Positions 9,870-22,924 of a stretch of 64,000 nucleotides of DNA are shown here, one piece after another. The DNA comes from Monoplex corrugatus (Eukaryota > Mollusca > Gastropoda > Littorinimorpha > Ranellidae): assembly GCA_030674185.1 (NCBI GenBank), contig JAPXFY010000022.1, forward strand, positions 48,209,052-48,273,051. The letters run 5' to 3'. The position numbers and the translations under genes are program-made. Each line of letters begins with the position of its first letter. Positions within the stretch are counted from its first letter, which is position 1. The notes under the pieces were generated by a model that saw only the letters and a program-made list of their open reading frames with translations, was not told where the DNA came from and searched no databases.

Positions 9870-10195
9870 GTTCGCAGTTTTTTCATGAGGTATTCATTGC
9901 ACTAAGACATTTCCATACGTGATCCATTCTAATGTACCATCAATTATCTGGCAGGCTCTTTTGAGCCTGTGAAAAACCTTTGTGTTGAAAGTGTCTTGAA
10001 ATGAAAATGAGTCGTGGGGAAGAGAGACTCATAACGTGCTGATGCTACCAGAATAATGGAAATATCAAGATGGGCAGCAAACAGACCAATTTTTATGCTG
10101 CGTGCTGGGATTGAACTTGAACTCAAGACATCAGGTACTGAGTTCATGGCTTTATCAAAAGAATCAAACAGATGCATATGATTTGAGCGAATCAA
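9870..10195 (-). repeat. SINE family B, minus-oriented copy
   Basis: Matches the ~300 bp family seen intact at 33660-33980. Diagnostic blocks on plus are TTATCTGGCAGGCTC, TTTGAGCCTGTG, AATAATGGAAATATCAAGATG and GGGATTGAACTTGAACTCAAG, the last being the inverse of a tRNA-like B-box region. Confidence 0.75.
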
Positions 10196-10279
10196 ACAAT
10201 AGACACTTCACTATGCAAATTGGAGTACAAATGACACTAATTCTAACATATTGTGTTGGGTTGCATTGTATGCTATTTT

Positions 10280-10715
10280 GTATTGTATTTATTTTGTTAT
10301 ACGGTTGAGAGGCATGGACAGTCAACAAGCAAACCCGAAACAAGATTGAGGCAGCCGAGATGTGGTTTCTAAGAAGAATGTTGAGAGTTCCATGGACAGC
10401 AAAGAAAACAAACGAGACAGTCTTGATGGAGGCAGACACAAGAAGATCATTCATAAGGACGATTAGGAAAAAAACAGGCAACATTCATAGGCCATTTTAT
10501 GAGGAAAGGGGAATTGGAGCACCTGGTCACAACGGGAAAGCTAGAGGGAAAGAGAGCACCAGGTAGACCCAGGGAGAAGACACTAGACGGACTTGCAGAG
10601 TGGCTGAAGACAAAGAGGGTGGAAGAGGTGCTTGTGGCAACAAGGAATAGAAACAGATGGAAGGCCATGATCGCCAACGCCATGTGGCAAGGCACTTGAT
10701 GATGATGATGATGAT
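10280..10715 (+). pseudogene. 3' fragment of an RTE-type LINE
   Basis: Translated pieces match the C-terminal end of RTE-clade reverse transcriptases: AAEMWFLRRMLRVPWTAKKT, then after a frame change MRKGELEHLVTTGKLEGKRA and MIANAMWQGT. The reading frame shifts near 10490. The element ends in a (GAT)n tail, typical of RTE 3' ends. It is severely 5'-truncated. Shorter copies occur at 27630-27906, 33350-33590 and 49484-49633. Confidence 0.85.
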
Positions 10716-11020
10716 TTATTTTGGTCACAATACTCAATGTATGCGCATGCTTTCATTTGTGTGCACATGGGTTTGCGGATGTGTACGTACATGCATGCAT
10801 ACATCTGTGGTGTGTGTGTGTTTTATCTCACATATGTGCTTGGTTTATACCTTTCATGTTCAAAGATTGTGCATAGTTGTGAAAAAAATTTTTTTGTAAG
10901 AGAACAGTGAGGTTTATCATACATTCTCTGCAGATCTGTTCAATTTACACAGATTAAAATTGCTGACAAGTAATAGCCTGTGACCATGTGTATATTCATC
11001 ATTTCGTCAAGAGACATATA

Positions 11021-11021
<1 letters not shown>

Positions 11022-11103
<82 letters not shown>

Positions 11104-11215
11104 AGGTGTATGAGTGTGTGCGTGTGTGTGTGTGCGTGTGTGTGTCCGTGTTAGGTGTGTGTATCACTGTAGGCCTATGTGTGTATACATTTATATAAGT
11201 TGTTCTCATTCTTGT

Positions 11216-11300
<85 letters not shown>
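11022..11300. repeat. Two (TG)n tracts
   Basis: Pure TG runs at about 11022-11100 and 11220-11300 flank a mixed TG-rich spacer. No gene is involved. Confidence 0.95.
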
Positions 11301-11925
11301 AAGCGCGCGCTTTGTTGTTAATGTTGTTGTAGTGGTTGTTCATTGCTGCTTTTAATGCTTTCTTTCTAAAGAGAAAACATCACACGAAGAACAACCTTTT
11401 ATACATGAAAACATGTTTATCGTTTTTGTCTGGGTCTCTGGAATGATATGTACATAATATGAACATAAATTTACCTCTTTCTCTGTACGTGTGTGTGAAT
11501 TGAATGGTTGTTGTTACTCTTCTTATTCAGTGCTGCATTTCATGTTATCTTAGACTTTGTAAACAAAACAAAGATCAAAGGAAAAACCACCTTTTATGCA
11601 CGCAGAGCTGTGCATCATCTTTGTTTGGGGCTGTGGCATGACACGGGCATAAATTGTACCAGTACATGACTTCTCTCGCTCGATCTCTCTCTCTTGTTGT
11701 TGTTGTAGTTGTTGTTTGTGAATTATTTGACTGTTGTTTTGTAACAAACCGTTGAATTGTTATTTACTGTCTTTGTAATCTAACTATCTTACATGATGTT
11801 AAATATATATCTGTCTAATAATATAATATAATTCATATCTATATAGTGCGTAAAATTGATAATAATAAAATACATATATATATGTATATATATATCTATC
11901 TATATATAGACACACACACACACGT
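11301..11925. other. Unassigned AT-rich sequence
   Basis: The block AAACATCAC...AACAACCTTTTATACATG near 11375 and a similar one near 11565 hint at an old duplication. No coding signal is seen. Confidence 0.4.
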
Positions 11926-12340
11926 TTATGTGTCTTAGAACACTTCATTGGCTCCCGGTAAAGGCTAGGATTCAATATAAAGTTGCCTGTCTCTGCTTTC
12001 AGTGTATCTGTCATGAGAACATGCCATCCTATCTCGCCAACCTCCTGCAGGGTTACAAACCTTCTCGAACGCTCCGCTCTTCTGACACCTCACTGTTGAC
12101 TGTTCCTCGCTTCTCTCTTGACACCTTTGGTAAAAAATCTTTCTGTCTTTGGCCCAAATGTATGGAACTCTCTACCACTGTCTCTCAGAAAAACTAAGTG
12201 TTTCTCAACCTTCAAACGGCACCTGAAAACCCACCTCTTTCAAACTCATCTAACCTGAAGAGCCTTAGTTTGCAAGTCTGTCATCAGACTAATCTCTCCT
12301 GCCTGTATAACAGTATTTTGTATAAGGGCCTATAGAGCAA
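11925..12340 (+). pseudogene. 3' end of a CR1/L2-type LINE
   Basis: The frame reads LHWLPVKARIQYKVACLCFQ, PSYLANLLQGYKPSRTLRSS, then after a frame change STFKRHLKTHLFQTHLT and a stop. This is the conserved C-terminal tail of CR1/L2-like polyproteins and corresponds to the tail of the copy at 63079-63860. A short 3' UTR (TAAGGGCCTATAGAGCAAGG) leads directly into TG repeats. Confidence 0.85.
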
Positions 12341-13160
12341 GGTGTGTGTGTGCGTGCATGTGTGTGTGTGTGTGCTTGAGTGAGCATGTGTGTGTATCAC
12401 TGTATGTGTACAGCTGAGGAGGGGATAGGGGAGAAATTGAGTGGGAAAGAGACTGAAATACTTTAAGAAACTTTTTAAAATCTTTGTTTGTATGTAAATT
12501 GTGATGTATGATATGCGAATAGTTTATAATTTGTGAGGTAATTTTGATTGTCAAGGTGTTAATGCTGTAATACTGAAGTTATAATGTTTTTCCTGTATAT
12601 GAATTAGAATGTTTCTGTTTTTATCTTCATTCAAAATATTGATTATAATTTTATGTACAACTATTGCATGCATAAACACACACACACACACACACGCATG
12701 CAAACATAGCGCACGTACACACACTCACACACACACATTCTTACAAACACACACGCGCACAGCAACGCGCGCACATACACGTACGCAAGCAATATATAAA
12801 CACAGTATGCCTCTTTATTCATATGAAAAATCTGTTAATCTTTCTTCATTACATAAGTCAGTGTTTAAATTTTAATATTCTGTGGTTTCTTATGTGTCTT
12901 CTTACTTGTATAGCTTTAATGTTTGTTGTTATCTTATTGTGTATGTAATTGTGAACATTTTTTTTATCACCTTTTGCCTTTCTTGCGAAATGTAAAGCGC
13001 TGGTGAGCATGTTTTTATATGGAATATGTGCTATACAAATAAACATTATTATTATTATTATTATTATGTATGTATGCATGTACGCATGTGCTGAAAAGGC
13101 GATACGCAAGGGAAGTAGTGTACTTGATGGATCACTTACTTATAAACTCCCCTAGGGAAT
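12341..13160. other. Microsatellite-rich sequence without genes
   Basis: Contains TG repeats near 12345-12400, CA repeats near 12675-12790 and an ATT run near 13045-13066. I see no coding sequence. Confidence 0.6.
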
Positions 13161-13515
13161 AGATAGATAACATGCTAACTGTGGTAGTCATGCAACGGAC
13201 TACCGACTGGAAGGTTGTGGGTTCGAATCCCTATCAGTCTGTTCAAAAATAACTGTGGGCTTTTTCGGCTCTAACCGGCTCCTACCCGTAGTGGGGTGTG
13301 TTATGGGCTCATTGGGAAGAATGGGACCACACAGTCACTTCACGGGTGCATCATTACGGTGTTGCTCAAATCTTCTGACCAGCACAGCAGGTGTCTGTAT
13401 CTCTTGGGTCTGGTTGAAACCAGAGTATATGACAGTAAGCGTAGAGTACAGCCCTGTCACGCAGTCTCAATCCTAGATAGAACTCCATAGCATCACGATT
13501 ATCATCATCATCACA
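13161..13515 (+). repeat. SINE family A, full-length copy
   Basis: The head is tRNA-like: AACTGTGGTAGTCATGCAAC, and a B box GGGTTCGAATCCC. The body runs through TGTCTGTATCTCTTGGGTCT and ACAGCCCTGTCACGCAGTCTC and ends in an ATC-repeat tail near 13500. Other copies: 7250-7495, 8118-8195, 44899-45190 (minus) and a head-only copy at 49006-49130. Confidence 0.8.
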
Positions 13516-13572
13516 TTGTAAAAACTGTGCCTGCTTCTGTGGCAATTAAGGTGGTGTAGAAAATGGTACCAA

Positions 13573-13603
<31 letters not shown>

Positions 13604-13984
13604 AAGAAAACCAACAAAAAACCAAAACCCCTGTGGTATTGTATAGTGCATATTATTCCACACTCTTATGTTGTGTGTACATAGTATGATTTTCGGGAAT
13701 TATTTGTTTAAATGTATATGCTTATGATGGTGTTATAATTGTTTGAATTTCTCGACCTGCTTTCTAGAGGTTCAATATGTTGTGAGTTGCTGTAGGGCTA
13801 ACGTAGTGGGGTTAGACATTGCGAGGGTTTCATTTTTTTCCATTCTTCAGGCCTTAATATGGATCTCTCTCTCTCTCTCACACACAGAGAATCAGACAAA
13901 CACACACACAAGAACGTGCATAGATATGTATTATCATGCTCATGCAAACAAGCAAATAGATGCAAACTCGCACACCAACATATT

Positions 13985-14540
13985 GTTATTTTTGTTTCAA
14001 GCTCAGCTGACAGCGCAAAGCCATACCAGGGCTATAACTGTTTCAAAACATACACAATACGCGACGTCAACAGGAAAAAAAAAAGAAAAGAAAATTAAGT
14101 ACACATATCAATGCATTTGCGCACATAATCTAAAAAGATGCTCCTGGTATTGACCATTCCATCCAATTTATCACACAGGGGATTTCAAAAACATACCTGA
14201 ATAAAAAATGTTAATATAACTAAAGATACTAAAACATATATAAAAACGGGCATAAACTAACCTAAAATTGCTTCTGAATATCACATTTCCCAACAGCCAA
14301 AAATGCACTTAATTCAAGTACCTAATTATCAATCCTAAGATAAAGTATGTAAGACTTTACTGAACACATACAGGTAAATGGACCAGCAAGGCAGATGGGA
14401 AGAAATGATAGAAAGCAAAGGAACAAGGCAGAAACAAAGAGAGCAACAGAAAAGAGGAAATTTCCTGCACAGAATTTCCAGAAGGTGGGGGACAGTATTT
14501 CTATTGAAAGAGCCCCCAGCATCCCCACAGAGGTAGCACA
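13985..14540 (-). repeat. Retroposon family C2 (~540 bp), near full length
   Basis: A dispersed repeat found seven times in the window. On plus it opens with GTTATTTTTGTTTCAAGCTC (the inverse of its simple-repeat tail), has GCCATACCAGGGCTATAACTG, and ends near GAAAGAGCCCCCAGCATCCCC. The (AATAAC)n-like tail and the 8 bp target duplication at 28424-28964 suggest a retroposon whose sense strand is minus here. No tRNA promoter is visible. Confidence 0.75.
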
Positions 14541-15240
14541 AAACATGCACAAAAAAAATCACCCCCCCCCCACACACACACACTCAAAATCACACCCACA
14601 CTAGTAGCTCAGCAATGGCAGGTAGGTCTGTGGAAGTTGGCCAGTGTGTTAGTATGTAGATCCATACCGTTGGAAAACAGATTTGGAGATTCATATCATT
14701 TCATTTTTTTTCTCTAACATTTCATTCCCGAACATTTCTCTCTTACTCTTTTCATATTACTTCTTTGCTTTCATTTTGTGTGTGTGTGTGTGTGTGGTGC
14801 GCGTGCTATGTGTATGTGTGTGTGTGTTTGTAAGTGTATACGCGATGGACTGAAAAATGATCTAATTTAAGTCAGTGGTATGTGCCTACTGCTAGGGCAA
14901 TCAGCTCAGAACCTTGCACAGAGTGCCAGGCCTGACTTTTTGTGATCATGAAGGTCATAGCCAGAGTCAAGGTTACAGCCATATTCCTGTAATGTGTCTG
15001 CCATGATGCCTGCTTGTTTTAATTTCTCACTGTCTGATATCCACAAATGCAGGCCTTTCAACTAAATGTGTTGGACCGAACAGCCGTGCGGCCCAAATGT
15101 CAAGAGATTCCCAGGCACAGATCCTTTCAGCCCACTCTGAGAGGGGACGGGTGGGAGCAAGGCGGTAGGGGCCTGGTTGGCCCCTTACTAGGAGGTGAGA
15201 GGAGAGCCAGTCTGGGCTGGCCTGAGATTCCAGGGTTGGA
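14541..15240. other. Unassigned sequence with CA and TG repeats
   Basis: A C run and CA repeat near 14562-14583 and TG repeats near 14778-14830. The remainder is unique-looking and no gene is seen. Confidence 0.4.
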
Positions 15241-15249
15241 GGGGGGCAT

Positions 15250-15525
15250 TAGGGGTTCAAACTCACCCCCTTGATGCTAGGAGAAGCAGCGCTCAACTCA
15301 CTAGGCACAGAAAGGAAGGAGGGAAAATATTTGGATGGCAGAGGGCATCCTGTGGGGGTTCCAATATGAGGACAATTTTGGCTGATCAGCTGTCTCAACT
15401 TGATCATGTGAGGATTGAAGTTCCAACCTGGGAGCTTGCCTTAACCAAGGGGGAAAACAATTACGACCTCAGCATGAGAGCTCTGTTGTGCTCCTTGCAG
15501 AGCAATTGAGCTGCCACCCTGCTGA
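15250..15525 (-). repeat. tRNA-derived SINE-like repeat (two tRNA-like heads)
   Basis: On minus, 15308-15250 has an A box (CTAGTGAGTTGAGCGCTG) and a B box (GAGTTTGAACCCC). A second tRNA-like block at 15519-15417 has GGCAGCTCAATTGCTCTG and CAGGTTGGAACTTC. Both look like degenerate Pol III promoters of SINEs. I did not find a matching body elsewhere in the window. Confidence 0.5.
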
Positions 15526-17010
15526 AAAGAAGAAGGCATATTGAATGATTGGTCCACTAGGGAGGACTATAAGCTATCAACATGGCATGAGCTCTGAATT
15601 GGTTCAGGTCTCCCTTTCCTTATGGTTAGATTTCAAGTGAGGACTTGCTGATTCGTTATCAGAAGATTGCGAGACAGATGGCCTCAGAGTGGCTGGTCAT
15701 GTCAGGACAGGAGACTAAATTAGAACTGCTTCTGGCAGCCATACTGAAAGCTTAAGGCAGAGGAACAAAGACAAAGCACACAAAGAAATGAGACAAAGGA
15801 CATGCTTACTTGACATTAAAATGGCCTAGGCCAGGGAAAGAGCATATCCTTTGAGCAGTAATACACCAAACACTCTAAGCCTGAGAAACACATAACAACC
15901 CACAGAGCTATCAACCTGTAAAAACGTGAACACAGCCTTATAACTATGTGCTGAAACAGGCAGCAATGTAACAGAACAATTCAAGTAAGTGCATTAACAG
16001 AACAAAATAAGTAAGTGCATTACACCAGTTCAGACCATTGTGAATATATGAAGCAACATATCGCAAAGTATGACAACACAACAGCAGCAACACACAGAGC
16101 AGTGTAATTGTGTGGATATACATAATAACATAATAATGCAACTTAACTACAAATGCCTGTACGTGGAAGTACACATCTAAAATCAACAAAGCTGCACAAC
16201 AATGTGGAAACAGACATACGAATGGAGACTCCATAGATCTGCAGACCATAAACTAACAATACAAACCTCCTGTCTAAGCTCTATCAAATCGAATTATTAA
16301 CAAGTATGGTAACTGTTTCAATATATAAGTTATAAACATCTACATGATTACATGCAGAGGTACATACATACACACACACACACAACACTCTCACTCCCCC
16401 CTCTCTCTCTTACACACACAATGAGCATAAATCTAACAGTAGGTGACATTTGTGTTGTTTTCATCAATAAAAGGAAAGTTACAGAATACAAAGGTAATTA
16501 GATCCAACTCATAAACAGGAATTCTACCTGTTTTCATATTTCAAAGCAACAGCAACAGCAGTTGCATCAACAACAACAAACAAACAAAACAAAAACAAAA
16601 CAAACAAAAAACCACCACCATCACCAACAACCACCACCAACCAACCAGCCAACCAACCAACCAAGTAACCAGCAATAAAAGGTAAATGAAAACCACCAAG
16701 TTGTACATGCAAAGATCACAGCATTGCAAAAACTCGAATTCCAAAATGCAATAAAACCAAAACAACAAATAACAGAACAGGTAAGCTAAACAAATGATGA
16801 TCATAGCTTTTTGTCAGTGCTCAAAGACCCTTTCACCCCTACCTGAGTTAAGCTGAACAAATGATGATCATACTATTGTGAATACTTAAAGACGTACACA
16901 CAAATGATAAAATAAAGTCAAGCTAAACTAAATAATAATATAAAGCAATCAAGATGAACACATGAAAGTCATGATATCGCAAAAACTGCAATACATAAAG
17001 AAACGATAAA
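15526..17010. other. Long gene-free stretch
   Basis: AT-rich, with CAA/CCA-rich low complexity at about 16550-16670 and small duplications such as AAGTAAGTGCATT near 15990 and 16010. I see no exon or element boundaries. Confidence 0.5.
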
Positions 17011-17014
17011 TTAA

Positions 17015-17199
17015 CCCTTTGACTCCCGCACCCTGTCCACCATCTTCCTGCATTGCCAAGCATGCTAGCAAAGCAAAATCTTAACTCTCTGACTCCCTCA
17101 CCCTATCCATGAGCTTCTTGTAAAAAGCTGGTGGACATGGAGAGGGAGTCAAAGGGTTAAGTTTTTGCATTTGTTGGATAGGGTGCAGGAGTCAAAGGG
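17015..17199. mobile_element. Palindromic TTAA-flanked MITE (piggyBac-like)
   Basis: TTAA at 17011 followed by CCCTTTGACTCCC, and GAGTCAAAGGG followed by TTAA at 17200. A second GGGAGTCAAAGGGTTAA lies inside, near 17147-17160. Same family as 7977-8116. Confidence 0.75.
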
Positions 17200-17467
17200 T
17201 TAATCAAACTAAACAAATGAAAGCAACAGCTGTATCAATACTGTATGAAAGCAACAGCTATATCAATACTGTATCAGGTTCCGTGGTTCTGCATGTCCTG
17301 CTTTCATAGCAAACTTGTTTGAGTGTTTTCTACTTATTATTGCAACAACATAGGCTGATTACTATCATTCTGATTCATTCTTGTCTCGCAGTATTCTCCA
17401 AAGTCATTCGGATTCATCACGCATCAAATCACACTTTTTAATGGAGCACAGAGAATTTAAGCTGTTA

Positions 17468-17637
17468 TTTGAGCTGATCACACTACACTATGTTTGTTGA
17501 ATAGTCTGCATCTTTGGTGGAAATGCGTGCCGAGTATTTGTACGTTTCCATATGAGCTGATCACACTCCACAATGTTTGTTGAATAGTCTGCATCTTTGG
17601 TGGGAATGCTTGCCGAGTATTTGTACGTTTCCATATG
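17468..17637. repeat. Tandem duplication of an ~82 bp unit
   Basis: A block starting TGAGCTGATCACACTACAC and ending GTACGTTTCCATA is repeated head to tail with a few substitutions. Confidence 0.9.
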
Positions 17638-17694
17638 GCACCAGACACTGACATGACTTACAGAATTTTTAACATACATATCTGATAATTCTGT

Positions 17695-17840
17695 ATGTGA
17701 ATATACATGAACAGGGTTCAGGCACTGGAAGGTTCACACACGTTGACCTGGGAGAATGAAGCAAGTCCACCCATTACGCACTGGGCAGAGGTACCTAGGC
17801 AGGTCTAACTCTGGACCTTCTGAATGGAATTCAGACATAT
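17695..17840 (-). repeat. SINE family C, inverted partial copy
   Basis: GGGTTCAGGCACTGGAAGGT, then CACACGTTGACCTGGGAGA and GGTCTAACTCTGGACC are the inverse of the head-to-core part of SINE C. Only the 5' half is present. Confidence 0.6.
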
Positions 17841-19269
17841 GCCTACCTGGTTACCACACCCAGTTTAGTTGCAAAAGTTAGACTGAATAAGCATCACCCA
17901 TGGACAGATGCTCTGATTCTTAAACAAAAATTATCATAAATATCACTCTGCAACAAAAATCCGAACAACACCTTAATATCTCTCTATAATAAAAATCTGA
18001 TAGTTGAATTTCTCAAAAATCAATATCACGAACATCAGCTACAAACAGCACCGACAGTATCATGATAATTTTACAGAGAACACATGGACACAGAAATAAT
18101 TGCACCATAGTATACATAAAACAAAAGCACATTTACTGGAACACAATATGTAAATCAGCGAGTCATATAAAACCAATATGTTTATGCAATGCTGAAAAGC
18201 TCCCTGTTCCACACCATTATAAGCAAGCCTTTTGCATACATTTGACCTTGAAAATAGACCACTGTTGACAACTCCTACACAATAATGTGTTATCCAAATA
18301 TCTATACCAAATTTTACCTTGTACAGAATTTTCTTTTCATACAAAATGATATATTTCACAATACTTTGTTTTTTTGTTCACACAATCCATCATAGATATA
18401 TATCAAAGAGATATGTATAGAGAACTATTTACCAATTTTGATCAAATTTGAACATTCATTTGCAACTGTGCTTGCTGAACATTTGTACCACAATCTTTCC
18501 CCTTGCAAAGGCAGTTCCTTTCTTCATGCAATGTAATGTAATATTAGATGACACCTTTTTACCACAATATTTGACAACGTTGTTTTTTTCTCAGTTATTA
18601 ACAAACATTTTCCGCACAATATTATACCATGCCCTTTAAAAATTTGTTCACAGCTTTTAACAATGCATTTTTTCACCCAATATGATACATTTATACAGTC
18701 AGTTGTTCCCTCCAACATTTTTTCCACCTCTTACACTTCCCTCTCATATGTACACAATCCAGTCTTCAATCGTCACAGTCAGTTGTATAGAATTATTGCT
18801 GAAAATGGGCAATATCCCTCCATTTTCAACAGTTTGCCCAAAGTTGCATGATGTAGTCGAAGTAATGAAAAGTACTAAGTAATGAAAGGCAATAACAATC
18901 ACTGAACAAAGAAATATGTACTCACATACATACTGAAAAACAAAACAAACAAAAAACACATGAAGAAAATCTTCCATAACTGTGAAAAAAGTATGACTGA
19001 TTAATCTACAATAAAACACAAATTTGAAAAAAGAAATCATTGAAAAGATCAGAACATACAAATGAGTCACCAAATTTGTTTAAAATGCTTCCATTTTCAT
19101 TGTTTGTAAATTGTGATCTCATAAACTTCACAAACATAACTGCAGTCAATGAAGAAACAATAATGAAATCATTGACAAAACTATTACTTCTATGCTATGA
19201 TTCAAATATCAATAACAGTCATTAAAACTTTAATACTGGTGACTTACATAAAAAATGTGATCTGATCAG
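17841..19269. other. AT-rich gene-free stretch
   Basis: No exon, repeat family or microsatellite of note. It lies downstream of B3GLCT. Confidence 0.45.
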
Positions 19270-19450
19270 AATTTGAACTTGAATTAGAACTTGTTCATGA
19301 GAAATTCATCATACTCAAATAATTCTACATGTGCTCCATTGAAATCTGCCAGTAATAACCTCCATGCAAAACCCTATGCACTGGCAAGGTTTCAAAATGG
19401 AAGCATAAGTAGGGGTGATGGACATCTGAAACACCAATCTGACACCACAG
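19270..19450 (-). repeat. SINE family B fragment
   Basis: TTCATGAGAAATTCATCATA, then ACATGTGCTCCATTGAAATC and ACCCTATGCACTGGCAAGG match the SINE B tail in inverted form. Confidence 0.65.
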
Positions 19451-20220
19451 GAATGAGACAGGAAGCTAACAGGCTGTCAACTGAGTTAACCACACTTGCT
19501 GAAATCTAAACTATGTACTGATTCATCCATTAAAAGCTGACAAAGCCTAGCTCATATGTCTCGGCAGTGTCACTGGATTCAGTGTTGGCCACTGCATTCT
19601 TTGACACCAACACTCCCTTCCAAATGGCTCTGTCTTGACTTTTGTGGACAACTTCTTGAATATTTAGGCCACTGATGTTTGGTTAAGCTCTCGATGTATG
19701 AGAATGGAGGTCTGCCTTCCTTACTTTTTGCCTCTGTTTTTCCTTGAAAAATGGTTGCCATGAGATCTGAGTTCTTGCTATTTGACACAGAGCCAATATA
19801 TTTAAGTCTATTCCTGTTGATGTCTGCTACTAATTTTCTGGTGGTATCAAGTTCTTACAGGACACTTTCACTAGTTCTTCTATTCATTAGTTCTTCTATC
19901 TGTCCATTTGACACATAGAAGTTTCCAATAAAACCATATGTAAGCTCATATTGCTTAAACACCCACATATACACAGAAATTCATAATTGCAGTTGGAGAA
20001 CCAAATTGAATCAATCTCCCTCCCTTCATCATTTTTTTTGTTTGTTTATTGTGTATTTTTATGGGAGGGTATTTTTTCCCTCGTTTTAGAACCTTGTGCA
20101 GTAATTCTGTACAGACATAAGCCTATGATAAGGGTCAAATCAATGCTTTTTTCCCCCTTTGTCCAGTATATGGTCATAGATTGTATCTACAATGTATAGC
20201 GCTTAAAAACGCTTAAAGGC

Positions 20221-20221
<1 letters not shown>

Positions 20222-20319
<98 letters not shown>

Positions 20320-20540
20320 TGTGTGTGTGTGTGTGAGCGAGTGTGTCTGTGTGTGTGTGAGCGAGTGTGTCTGTGTGCATGTATATGAGTGAATGAGTGT
20401 TTGTGTATATATAGGAGTGTGTTTGTGTGTGTGTGTGCATGTGTGAGCATGCATCTGTGCATACGTGTGTGTGTGAGAGAGTGTATGCATGTATGAGCAT
20501 GTGTGTGAGTGAGTGTATGTATATGTGTATGTGTTAGGGA
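20222..20540. repeat. (TG)n microsatellite with TGCG and TGAG variants
   Basis: A pure TG run to about 20300 followed by degenerate TG-rich sequence. Confidence 0.95.
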
Positions 20541-20864
20541 AAGTGCATGCATATGTGTGTTGTTTGTGAGATATGGTGCTCCTCCTCCAAACAACTTACA
20601 ATATCAAATATAAAAATATCAACAACAATAACACGCACACAGACACACACATACATGTACACACACACGTTCTCTCTTTTTATGCTATTACAGTTTAACT
20701 GTATCACCATAACACAGAATCTCATGTCTATATTACAAAGTATGTGTATTAGTGGTTAAGTACTGGTTGTGAAAAAAGGCAGTGGTTAAATACTGGATGA
20801 AAAAAAAAGAATGAACGCATCTATGTCATTACTCTTGAGAATGAAAATGTGTTCTTGTTTTAGA

Positions 20865-20895
<31 letters not shown>

Positions 20896-21125
20896 AACAC
20901 ACATACATACATGCACACACACACTGGGAAAAAAACAAGAAAAATCCTAATCAAAGATGCATACCAATTCACTGGGTAAAACTATGCCACATAACACAGA
21001 TTGTAATAGCAGCAGAGGAATTCAAATGGCCAAAAGCCAGGTCTCATGAACAAAAACAGCATCACAGTCACTGGATTATGTCAACACAAAAATGGAAGTC
21101 AGCCCATGTTTACACCACAGCAGTT
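20541..21125. other. Unassigned sequence with CT and CA microsatellites
   Basis: A (TC)n-(CA)n compound repeat lies near 20865-20925. No coding signal is seen. Confidence 0.4.
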
Positions 21126-21129
21126 TCAA

Positions 21130-21440
21130 TGAGACATTGGTTTATCCAAACCCTGTTGTTTATGAACAGAGAATCACTACCAAGAAAGGTGAGATTTTTT
21201 TTATCCAAACTTTCTGGTACCCTTCTGTTTAAAACCCTGTTGATTATGAACAGAGATTCACTGCCAAGAAAGGAGATATTTGTTTACCCTAATTTTTAGG
21301 GTACTCTTTTGTTTTAAACCCCGCTGATTATGAACAAAGAATCACTGCCAAGAATAGTGAGATTTGTTTATCCAAACTTTTTTTGGTACCCTTTTGTTTT
21401 TAACCCTGTTGTTTATGAACAGAGAATCATGGCCAAGAAA
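21130..21440. repeat. Tandem repeat, ~88 bp unit, about 3.5 copies
   Basis: Successive blocks contain TTATGAACAGAGAATCACTR, CCAAGAAAGG and TTTATCCAAACTTT with moderate divergence. Open frames across it are by-products of the repeat. Confidence 0.85.
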
Positions 21441-22588
21441 AATGAATGGGAGTATACTGTCACAGCTAAGCAGGAGAGGGAAAGTAGTGTTGTCCCCCTT
21501 GCAAAGGTACAAACGGACAAAAGCCAAAATACACCTTTCAGTCGCCAGCATAAACTGTTTGGTCTAAAATACAGCACCAAATGGACACCTCTGACAAAGG
21601 CAATGCCAAAAAAAAAAAAAAAAAAAAAAGACATAAAATGAAAAATTTACAAAGAGGAATAGACAAAAAAAAAAAGACAAAGAAAAAAAGCTGGGATGGG
21701 GCAGCAGTCCAGGAAACTCTCACAAGTGCTCTGTCAGGACATGCATTTAGGTCCTTCTATGGGACGGTCCTATGCTTCCAAAGTAGGGGATGCATTTCAT
21801 TCTGTGCAGCAATCATCAGACCTGCCTGAGACTGGGGTAGCCACACAAATGCAGAGCATGCAACCCAAACCCGAGGCAGAACTCCTCAGAGAATAAGGAC
21901 ATCATCTAAACAACTAGCAGAGCACCAAGCAAAGGTAAATGGAAGGATGTGGGAAAGAGAAATATGAAGAAAATATTTTCTTTTTATCTACGGAAGCTAT
22001 CTTATGAAAAACACATACTTTTTGTGTTGTCGTCCTCAAAGGTTTCTGTTTCATTTTCTATTTTAAACCAGTTTATTGTGTTGAGTAAAAGGGGTAATTT
22101 GTCCACTTGTTTTTGTCTTTTCATGTTACTGGAAGGGAGACAACTCTGATTTTCCTGAGGTACAATTTTTACCTATGTATCTATATCTATATATGGCTGT
22201 CTAACTACATGTTTATATCTATATCTACATCTGTATCTATGTTTATATCTATATCTACATCCATATCTATCTTTCTTGACTATCTGTGTACATTTTTGTT
22301 TCCATGGCTTATGTGTTATTACATACAATCATAGACAATGATGTATCAACAACATGCACGAACCACACACCCACACATACACAACCCATCCACTTACAAA
22401 ACAAGTCAAACTTCTTCAGGATTTTGCCATGATAGGCAGGGGATACCCTTGGCAGCTTTCAAACTATAGCAGACTTAATTTAAACCATCCCACTTGCGCT
22501 CTCCCCTCCACACACACATCCTGGCTGCACTCACATAATCACACATATTCACATGCGCCCATGTAAATGCACACAGAAAACGAACAAC
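21441..22588 (-). other. Probable B3GLCT 3' UTR and downstream sequence
   Basis: The stop codon of B3GLCT is at 22589-22591 on minus, so the 3' UTR must extend into this stretch. Homopolymer A and T-rich patches near 21608-21690 and a TATC-rich repeat near 22175-22270 are the only other structures. The transcript end was not determined. Confidence 0.45.
22072..22077 (-). terminator. Candidate polyadenylation signal AATAAA for B3GLCT
   Basis: The nearest AATAAA on minus downstream of the B3GLCT stop, about 510 bp away. The hexamer alone is weak evidence. Confidence 0.3.
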
Positions 22589-22744
22589 TCAGAGTTCTTC
22601 ATGTGCCTGTGATGATGGGTTGGGTGGTATGGCAGCAGCTTTCAGCCTGTCATACACCTTGTATGGGTCGGTGTTCCAGTGTTTGTGGAAAGACACAGGC
22701 ACCTGCAAGGCCAGGAAATCTTCGCTGTAGTCCTCTGGCCGCGC
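22589..22744 (-). CDS. B3GLCT: B3GLCT exon 14 (terminal coding exon)
   Basis: Acceptor TGACAG precedes the exon. It encodes 51 residues and a TGA stop. It opens [10 protein letters not shown], continues with [10 protein letters not shown], the conserved catalytic-domain end of the family, and finishes HEEL, an ER-retrieval-type tetrapeptide comparable to the REEL I recall for human B3GLCT. Phase 0 joins exon 13 (FHQ then ARP). The tail explains ER residency. Confidence 0.95.
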   Translation of the reverse strand, partial: ARPEDYSEDFLALQVPVSFHKHWNTDPYKVYDRLKAAAIPPNPSSQAHEEL

Positions 22745-22924
22745 CTGTCACAGACACATGATTTTGGTTATACAAGAATAAAATTGTATGCATGTGAAAC
22801 ATATGCATACAGATAAGCACATGCATGCATGGGTGAATGCATATGCATTTACACATACACACACACATGTATGTATATGATGAAAGCCTATGAAGCAGAA
22901 GGAGAAAAAAAAAGAGACCAAAAT